The notes beneath the pieces were generated by a model, which saw nothing but the letters and a program-made list of their open reading frames with translations, was not told where the DNA came from and searched no databases. From DATDCV01 sp036524155 (GTDB lineage Bacteria; Verrucomicrobiota; Verrucomicrobiia; Limisphaerales; UBA8199), in contig DATDCV010000461.1 of NCBI GenBank assembly GCA_036524155.1, forward strand, positions 1 to 20,397: 20,397 nt of DNA, given 5' to 3'. Below are positions 15,492-20,397 of the stretch, one piece after another. The position numbers and the translations under genes are program-made. Positions within the stretch are counted from its first letter, which is position 1. Every line of letters begins with the position of its first letter.

Positions 15492-16583
15492 ATGACTATG
15501 ATCCAACCACCGACCTGCCCAAGCTGCGGCACGCAACTCCCTTCCGGCGTTCTGGGCGGGCTTTGTCCCATGTGCGTTGCGAACATGTTATTTGGCCAGG
15601 CTCCGGGCCAAACTGCCAATTCCTCGTCCTTTTCGTTCCCGAACGGCCGCGCTGCCGAGCCCCAGGCCTCAACCGTGGTCCTCCCCGTGACCGAAAAACC
15701 CGGAGACAAAATCAGCCACTACAAACTCCTCCAGCAGATTGGCGAAGGCGGGTGCGGCGTGGTCTGCATGGCCGAACAAGAAGAACCCATTCGTCGTCAG
15801 GTGGCCTTCAAGGTGATCAAGCTGGGAATGGCCACCAAACAGGTCATTGCCCCGTTCGAAGCCGAACGCCAGGCCCTGGCCCTCCTGGACCACCCCAACA
15901 TCGCCAAGGTCCTGGATGCCGGCGCCACCGACACCGGACGCCCATATTTCGTAATGGAGTTGGTGAGGGGCATCAAGATCACCGAGTACAGCGACCAGAA
16001 CAATCTCCCGACCGGAGCCCGGCTGGACCTCTTCATGCAAGTCTGTCACGCGATCCAGCATGCGCGCCAGAAGGGCATCATCCACCGCGACATCAAACCT
16101 TCGAACATCCTGGTGACGCTGCATGACGGCAAGCCGGTGCCCAAGGTGATCGACTTTGGGATTGCGAAAGCCACGGAACAGAAGCTGACGGAAAAGACCC
16201 TGTTCACCGCGTTTGAGCAGTTTATCGGGACGCCCGCTTACATGAGCCCGGAACAGGCGGAAATGAGCGGGCTGGATATCGACACCCACAGCGACATCTA
16301 CTCGCTGGGGGTGCTTTTGTATGAGTTGCTGACCGGCAAGACACCCTTTGATGCGCGGGAGCTGATCCAAGCCGGCCTGGACGAAATGCGACGGATTATT
16401 CGGGAACAGGACCCGGCGCGGCCTTCGACGAAGATCAGCACGCTGGACGCCGAGGAACAGACGGCGGTGGCACATCGGCGGCAAGTGGAGGCGCCCAAGC
16501 TGGTCCACCAGGTGCGAGGGGACCTGGACTGGATCGTGATGAAGTGCCTGGAAAAGGACCGAACGCGCCGCGGGAAGAATTGA
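15492..16583 (+). CDS. Truncated zinc-ribbon Ser/Thr kinase, tandem paralogue
   Basis: The product has 363 residues and is a close copy of the first third of the gene ending at 15467. It keeps the Cys4 ribbon (Cys9, Cys12, Cys25, Cys28), a shorter Ser linker, and nearly all of the kinase domain with GEGGCGVV, AFKVIK, HRDIKPSN, DFG and GTPAYMSPEQ. It diverges abruptly after EKDRTRR: three unrelated residues (GKN) and a stop, where the paralogue continues with the last kinase helix, the membrane segment and the repeats. It may be a soluble kinase lacking its sensor, or a decaying fragment. All key catalytic residues are kept, which favours function or recent truncation. The ATG at 15492 is used; an ATG two codons on is equally likely. 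No Shine-Dalgarno is clear, and the gene may depend on read-through from its neighbour. Confidence 0.75.
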   Translation: MTMIQPPTCPSCGTQLPSGVLGGLCPMCVANMLFGQAPGQTANSSSFSFPNGRAAEPQASTVVLPVTEKPGDKISHYKLLQQIGEGGCGVVCMAEQEEPIRRQVAFKVIKLGMATKQVIAPFEAERQALALLDHPNIAKVLDAGATDTGRPYFVMELVRGIKITEYSDQNNLPTGARLDLFMQVCHAIQHARQKGIIHRDIKPSNILVTLHDGKPVPKVIDFGIAKATEQKLTEKTLFTAFEQFIGTPAYMSPEQAEMSGLDIDTHSDIYSLGVLLYELLTGKTPFDARELIQAGLDEMRRIIREQDPARPSTKISTLDAEEQTAVAHRRQVEAPKLVHQVRGDLDWIVMKCLEKDRTRRGKN

Positions 16584-16670
16584 CCGAGCAGAACGACCCG
16601 TACCCAGGGCGCTGAAGCTGTAGGAAGCCGCCGAACGCCGCGCGAGGCGGCACCCAAAGCGCCCCCAACA
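16571..16670. repeat. Candidate interspersed element with hairpin at the truncation point
   Basis: This stretch starts where the truncated kinase stops matching its paralogue and ends at the stop of the convergent kinase-TPR gene. It contains an inverted repeat GCCGCC (16627-16632)/GGCGGC (16646-16651) with a 13-nt loop, inside GC-rich sequence with no coding character. No T-run follows closely, so a rho-independent terminator is not supported. Its place at a breakpoint suggests a repeat element of REP type, but only one copy is in the window. Confidence 0.4.
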
Positions 16671-18716
16671 TCAGTTTTTGAGCCCGGCTCGCTCGAGCAG
16701 CGCTTTGAAGCGGGGTTCCCCGTGCAGAGGATCGTACATGGCTTTGAACTTAATCTGGTGCCACACCTGCGGTTCCTCGAAGTGCGTTTCCAGCTCTGTT
16801 AGCGCCTTTTCTGTTTCTCCAAGCCGCGCGTAATACCCGACGATATCCATCTCAAGGAACATTTGCTGTTCTTCAGGCAGCTTCTGATCGGCCTGGATCA
16901 ATTCGACCCATTTCCGCAAATAGCCCGCCTCGCCCTGCGTGCCATAGGCCCGGCGCAGCGCGCCGTAACTCTCAGCCACTCGGTCGCGGTCCTGGCCGAC
17001 GAGCAAAGCGAAGGTCTTGAACTCCTCGATGGCTGCCACGTAGTTGGATTGCGCGTCGTAACAATCCCCCAGGAAGGAATGGCCGTAGGTGAAATTAGGG
17101 TCCAATTCCAGCACCCGCTGAAGCTGCGCAATGGCCAGGTCGAACCGGCGCTCGGCCATGTACGGCCACGCGGCTATGATGGAAGTTACGCGGGCCGAGT
17201 CGGGTTCTTCAAACTCCTCCGCCCGCTGGCCTTCGCGCCGGGCTTCGTCCGTTCTGCCGAGCATCGACAGGTAAAAGGAATAGACGTCGTGCGCGATCGG
17301 CATTCTGGGGTTGAGGTTGATCGCGCGCTGAATTTCCTGCTCTGCCCCGCGCCAATCCCGCTCCAGGAACCGGCACCAGGACAGCGCCGTGTGCCCTTCG
17401 GCGGCGCTCGGGTCGGTCGCCAGGGCTCGCTCCGCAATTTCCTTCGTCTTTTGAAGCCGGATTTGCTCGCTTTGCGGTCCCGGCAGCAAATACCACGTGT
17501 AGAGCGCCGTCAGTTCGCCGTAAGGCTGAACGAATTTGGGATCCAGCCGCACGGCCTGCCAGAGACTCTCCAGCGCTTTGGCGTGAGCCTCGGGCGTCAA
17601 CCGGCTGTAGTGCCAACGGCCGTGCTTGTACAAGCGCAAGGCCTCCGGATTGGGCGTGTAGGCTGGTTTGGAAGCTCTGAGCAAACGCAACGGCAGGACC
17701 AGGCACGCCAACGCAACCGCGGCCACCGCGAGTTTCTTCGCCAGCGCCCATCTGCTTTGCGTGACTCGTTTGGCCCTGACTGATTCCCCACGCTGCAGCA
17801 ATACCAGTTCGTCACGCATCTGCTGCGCGGTCCGGTAGCGCTCGCGCCAGTCCGCCTGGCAAGCCTTGAGGAGGATCGCGTTGAATTCCAGCCAGCGCGA
17901 GTGGTCCGGCCAGGCGGCCAGATCCGGCGGAGGCTCCGGAAATTCCTGGTGGCTCTTGCCGGTGCTTAGCTCGTAAAGGACTATCCCCAGGCTGTAAATA
18001 TCGGCCTGTGGCGTGCCGGGCCCTTCGGGCGGGATAAATCCTTCGGTGCCCACAAACGAGCGCGCCTCCCCCACCCCGGCCACCAAACCCACGTCCGCCA
18101 GCTTCGGCATCCCGCCCACGAAAATAATGTTCGAGGGCTTCACGTCCCGGTGCACCAGCCCCTGGCCATGCAAATGCGCCAACGCCTCGGTCAATGACAG
18201 GCCAATCCGGATGCACTCCTCCAAAGGAATTCGGCCCCGCAATTTGAGGTCCGCCGCCAAGGTCCGCGGGTGGTAAGCATTGAGGTCCCGGAGTGGTAGA
18301 CCGCTGAACGGATGAACGGGGGTGCTGCACGGCTGGCTTGGGCCGGTCTTCTCATCACTCCAGCATTCCGAAACCCCATCACTCCCTCGGGCCCGGGCAT
18401 CGTCCGCCAGCTCCATCACGTAGTAGAAGTAGCCCGCCGTGTCATCCCTCCCCACCTGCAGCAAATCCACCAGCCCCTCGTGCGAGCGTGAGACCGGCTC
18501 GAAGGCCTTGATCCCGGCAAACTCGCGCTCGAAGGGCCGCTCGTGATCGAAGTTCACGCGATGCACGATCTTCACCGCGCGGTAGGCGCCCAACCGGTTG
18601 CACGCCAGCCACACCTGTCCGTAGGCGCCCGAGGCGATCGGCCGCAGCAGCTCGTGCTCCGGAACCACTGCCGTGCTCAGGAGCGCGACTTTATACGCGT
18701 GCTCAGCGTGCCTCAT
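16671..18716 (-). CDS. Membrane Ser/Thr kinase with TPR domain (subfamily A)
   Basis: From the ATG at 18716 (MRHAEHAYKV) the product is 681 residues; the frame is open back to 18821 but that part covers a likely promoter. The kinase (about 20-310) has an altered glycine loop ASGAYGQV, Lys49, HRDVKPSN (Asp191) and DVG (Asp208) for DFG. A membrane helix lies at about 326-347. The rest (about 355-680) is TPR-like, with repeats such as AEGHTALSWCRFLERDW, RAINLNPRMP and RVLELDPNFTYGHSF. The kinase core is clearly related to that of the 6379-9501 gene, but the C-terminal module is TPR instead of WD40. Residues 111-145 form a Cys/Ser/Pro-rich insertion longer than in the paralogue. An ECF sigma gene lies upstream on the same strand beyond the oppositely oriented pseudopilin gene. 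Confidence 0.87.
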   Translation of the reverse strand: MRHAEHAYKVALLSTAVVPEHELLRPIASGAYGQVWLACNRLGAYRAVKIVHRVNFDHERPFEREFAGIKAFEPVSRSHEGLVDLLQVGRDDTAGYFYYVMELADDARARGSDGVSECWSDEKTGPSQPCSTPVHPFSGLPLRDLNAYHPRTLAADLKLRGRIPLEECIRIGLSLTEALAHLHGQGLVHRDVKPSNIIFVGGMPKLADVGLVAGVGEARSFVGTEGFIPPEGPGTPQADIYSLGIVLYELSTGKSHQEFPEPPPDLAAWPDHSRWLEFNAILLKACQADWRERYRTAQQMRDELVLLQRGESVRAKRVTQSRWALAKKLAVAAVALACLVLPLRLLRASKPAYTPNPEALRLYKHGRWHYSRLTPEAHAKALESLWQAVRLDPKFVQPYGELTALYTWYLLPGPQSEQIRLQKTKEIAERALATDPSAAEGHTALSWCRFLERDWRGAEQEIQRAINLNPRMPIAHDVYSFYLSMLGRTDEARREGQRAEEFEEPDSARVTSIIAAWPYMAERRFDLAIAQLQRVLELDPNFTYGHSFLGDCYDAQSNYVAAIEEFKTFALLVGQDRDRVAESYGALRRAYGTQGEAGYLRKWVELIQADQKLPEEQQMFLEMDIVGYYARLGETEKALTELETHFEEPQVWHQIKFKAMYDPLHGEPRFKALLERAGLKN
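18282..18386 (-). repeat. In-frame low-complexity insertion in kinase N/C-lobe linker
   Basis: Compared with the paralogous kinase at 6379-9501, the segment between MELADD and the PRTL motif is longer and unalignable here, rich in Ser, Pro and Gly, with GSDGVSECWSDEKTG at its start. In DNA, GGAGTGATG on the coding strand occurs twice within it. I have an impression of similar linkers in other verrucomicrobial kinases, but cannot verify that here. It lies at the hinge-side loop outside the catalytic motifs. Confidence 0.4.
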
Positions 18717-18730
18717 TTGGAGAATGCGGA

Positions 18731-18759
18731 ATACTAATCCATGATACCCGCGCTGTCGA
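18731..18759 (-). promoter_or_regulatory. Possible promoter of the kinase-TPR gene
   Basis: On the minus strand TCGACA (18759-18754; five of six to TTGACA) is followed after 17 nt by TAGTAT (18736-18731; four of six to TATAAT). The -10 ends 14 nt before the ATG at 18716, so the leader would be only about 8 nt, consistent with the lack of a Shine-Dalgarno. Confidence 0.3.
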
Positions 18760-18806
18760 GAACCCCGGACCCGAATTTTTTCGCCTGTCCGCGGGAACAA
18801 CGAACC

Positions 18807-18856
18807 CCCGCGAGTCCCCATCCTTACGTTGAGCGATCGGAATTGGGACTCGCGGG
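18807..18856. repeat. 12-bp perfect inverted repeat in divergent intergenic region
   Basis: CCCGCGAGTCCC (18807-18818) and GGGACTCGCGGG (18845-18856) are exact reverse complements separated by 26 nt. The left arm can instead pair, through CCCGCG (18807-18812), with CGCGGG at 18790-18795, so two exclusive structures are possible. It lies between the kinase-TPR and pseudopilin genes, upstream of both likely promoters. It could be a REP-type element or a regulatory structure; no T-run supports termination. Confidence 0.55.
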
Positions 18857-18909
18857 AGCTCGTCCCTCTGGGGCAAAAATGAGAATCGCGGGATTGGCCG
18901 GCGCCACGC

Positions 18910-18937
18910 TGGACAATGATAACTGAACATGTATATT
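18910..18937 (+). promoter_or_regulatory. Sigma70-like promoter of the pseudopilin gene
   Basis: TGGACA (18910-18915, five of six to TTGACA) and TATATT (18932-18937, five of six to TATAAT) are separated by 16 nt in a locally AT-rich stretch. The -10 ends 48 nt before the ATG at 18986. AGGG at 18976-18979 or so is a weak ribosome binding site. Confidence 0.5.
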
Positions 18938-18985
18938 AGCTTTGTTCCCACATAAACACCAGGCCAAGGTAACCAGGGCATTCGT

Positions 18986-19942
18986 ATGTGGCATAACAGG
19001 CGGTCTTTCTCACGGCGCAGCCTCCCGTTGCGCAGGGAGGCTTTCACTCTAATTGAGCTGCTCGTTGTGATTGCTATTATCGGACTTCTCGCAGCGCTGC
19101 TGCTGCCGGCGTTGGGCCGGACGAAAGAAAAGGTCCAAATCACCCAATGCCTGGGCAACCTGCGCCAAATCGGGGCGGCGATCAAAATGTATGTCGACGA
19201 AAACAGCGGCACCCTCCCCCTCTGGGCCACGGGACCCTGGCCGCCTGAAGTTCCGGCGGAATTCAAGGCCTACCTGGTCGGCTTGGGCGGAAACGATCCT
19301 GATCCGCCGAACGACCTTGTGGCGCCGTCGCTCAGCCGCCCCCTCTATCCGTATCTTAAGCCCTCCCGCGTGTTTCAGTGCCCGGCCGACCGCGGCCAGG
19401 ATGAAACCGACAGCTTCGCGGACTCCGCCTTTGCCGGCAAGGGCTCCTGGTTGCCCAGCAACTACAAAACCCTCGGCTGTAGCTACTGCTACAACGGGCT
19501 GTACTGGGGGAATGATACGCTCCAACCGCTGGACGACGTTTACATGCTATCGGGCAAAAAGGAAAGTTATGTCCGGTATCCCTCGCGCATGATCCTGATG
19601 CACGAGCCGCCCGCGTTTTGGTACGCGAATTATTACCATTGGCACTACGCGCGAGGTCCAACCATTATCCCGCCGGACCAATTGGCTGCGGACGGCCAGA
19701 AATTCATCTCGCCGATCCTGTTTGTGGATGGGCACAGCGCCTCATTTGACTTCACCCAGGCGCTCAAGGCCGATCCGTCGCATCCCCTGGAGCCCACCCG
19801 GGATTGGTACTGGTACGAGCCGGGCAGCCAGCCGAACCCGCCGCATAGCACGGGAAATCAGTCGGCCAGCGCGAACCCAAATTGGGCCAGGCCTGCCAGT
19901 CACGGGGGTCCGCTCAATCCCGCTTCGACGGCCGCGTGGTAA
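18986..19942 (+). CDS. Prepilin-type N-terminal cleavage/methylation protein (pseudopilin-like)
   Basis: The product has 318 residues with a type IV prepilin-like leader: a basic segment (RRSFSRRSLPLRRE), then AFTLIELLVVIAIIGLL and a hydrophobic helix to about residue 44. The residue before the mature Phe is Ala rather than the classical Gly, a form frequent in Planctomycetes and Verrucomicrobiota. After the helix comes the usual amphipathic stretch QCLGNLRQIGAAIKMYVDE, then a beta-rich domain with CPADRG and, near the C-terminus, ILFVDGHSASFDF, the DGH motif of this family. A type II secretion-like or pilus-like peptidase would process it; none is encoded here. Such genes are scattered in many copies in these phyla, with functions mostly unknown. 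It is convergent to the sigma gene with only 2 nt between stops. Confidence 0.87.
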   Translation: MWHNRRSFSRRSLPLRREAFTLIELLVVIAIIGLLAALLLPALGRTKEKVQITQCLGNLRQIGAAIKMYVDENSGTLPLWATGPWPPEVPAEFKAYLVGLGGNDPDPPNDLVAPSLSRPLYPYLKPSRVFQCPADRGQDETDSFADSAFAGKGSWLPSNYKTLGCSYCYNGLYWGNDTLQPLDDVYMLSGKKESYVRYPSRMILMHEPPAFWYANYYHWHYARGPTIIPPDQLAADGQKFISPILFVDGHSASFDFTQALKADPSHPLEPTRDWYWYEPGSQPNPPHSTGNQSASANPNWARPASHGGPLNPASTAAW

Positions 19943-19944
19943 CC

Positions 19945-20397
19945 TCAAAGCGGGGCTTGGGCCAGTTTCCTGGCCTCCTTTTTGAGCAAATTGCCCACGC
20001 GGTGCTTGGCCAGGTAGATCTGTGCGACGTTCACCCCCAGGGCGCACGCGACCTCGCGCGCCGACTGGCCCAGCACCACGTGCAAATGGTAAATCTGGTA
20101 ATGTTGCGGTTGAACCTGGCGCCGGATGCGCGCCAGCGCCGTCTGGAAAAGCCGCGTTTCCCATTCCTCGTCCCAAATAGCTGCCAGGTCCGGCCCCGCC
20201 GGGTCCGGTATACGGTCGACCGTCGCCGTGCTCGTCTCCTCCTCGCTTTGGGCTCGCGAAGAGACCCGTGGTTCCAGGCTTGCCTGGCCTGAGCGTTTCG
20301 CCAATTGGTCCCGCATCCGCCAGCGCGTGACCGTCAGCAACCAACCCTTAAACGAATCCTTGGCCGGGTCGTAAGTGAAGCCGGGCATCTTCCGCGC
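19945..20397 (-). CDS. ECF-type sigma factor, N-terminus beyond window
   Basis: The frame is open from the right edge, so the start lies outside; 150 residues are visible. The visible part starts inside region 2 (DSFKGWLLTVTRWRMRDQL, matching SFKGWLLNQVRWRVGDHF of the other sigma factor), followed by an acidic linker and region 4 with YQIYHLHVVLGQSAREVACALGV and the helix-turn-helix VNVAQIYLAKHRVG. A Met four codons into the visible part is internal, not the start, because the preceding region 2 helices would be lost. The next gene on this strand is the kinase-TPR gene at 18716, with the pseudopilin between. By analogy with the other sigma-kinase pair it probably worked, or works, with that kinase. 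Confidence 0.85.
   Translation of the reverse strand, partial: ARKMPGFTYDPAKDSFKGWLLTVTRWRMRDQLAKRSGQASLEPRVSSRAQSEEETSTATVDRIPDPAGPDLAAIWDEEWETRLFQTALARIRRQVQPQHYQIYHLHVVLGQSAREVACALGVNVAQIYLAKHRVGNLLKKEARKLAQAPL

Noticed and set aside
16863..17783. 306-codon plus-strand frame opposite the kinase-TPR gene
   Set aside because: The opposite strand encodes recognisable TPR repeats and a membrane helix; this frame shows no domain and is a shadow.
19945..20388. Taking the ATG at 20388 as the sigma factor start
   Set aside because: It is inside region 2; the frame is open to the window edge and most of the core-binding helices would be missing.

Overview
The window looks like a chromosomal segment of a GC-rich member of the Verrucomicrobiota, most likely the Limisphaerales/Pedosphaera side of the phylum. 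The pointers are protein style rather than a marker gene: a DUF1080 lipoprotein next to a ThuA-like protein, a prepilin-type protein with an Ala-Phe cleavage motif, a secreted protein with the 'WWTVAGGGG' module, ECF sigma factors placed directly before Ser/Thr kinases, and very large kinase-WD40 and kinase-TPR receptors. No rRNA, tRNA, CRISPR array, transposase or integrase was seen.

Left part (1-3513): on the minus strand lie a small lipoprotein, a DUF1080 lipoprotein and a putative Na+/H+ antiporter that runs off the left edge. A Tat-exported ThuA-like protein is divergent from them. DUF1080 and ThuA proteins suggest keto-sugar or trehalose-type catabolism at the cell envelope. Two strong GC-rich hairpins sit back to back between the two lipoprotein genes.

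Secreted-structure part (3531-6155): a 718-residue exported fibre combines collagen-like triplets, a YadA-like beta-roll and a C-terminal self-cleaving S74 chaperone with its Ser-Lys dyad intact. A small secreted protein follows with a 3-nt gap and is probably translationally coupled.

Signalling part (6379-20397): four Hanks-type kinases of two subfamilies are packed here. Subfamily A (DIG/DVG in place of DFG) occurs twice, each time in the same order with an ECF sigma factor: sigma 10196-9570 plus kinase-WD40 9501-6379, and sigma 20397-19945 plus kinase-TPR 18716-16671. A pseudopilin gene on the opposite strand separates the second pair. Subfamily B (N-terminal Cys4 zinc ribbon, Ser-rich linker, canonical DFG kinase) is a tandem duplicate at 11082-16583. 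Its first copy has a membrane anchor, about sixteen WD40-like blades and a TPR tail; its second copy stops exactly at the end of the kinase domain and abuts an inverted-repeat sequence. A short GIY-YIG-like ORF lies between the two blocks.

The most interesting system-level reading is a duplicated 'ECF sigma plus receptor kinase' unit in which one kinase core has been joined to different ligand-binding or scaffold modules (WD40 or TPR), beside a second kinase subfamily undergoing duplication, local sequence homogenisation and truncation. That the kinases control the sigma factors is inferred from gene order, not shown by the sequence.
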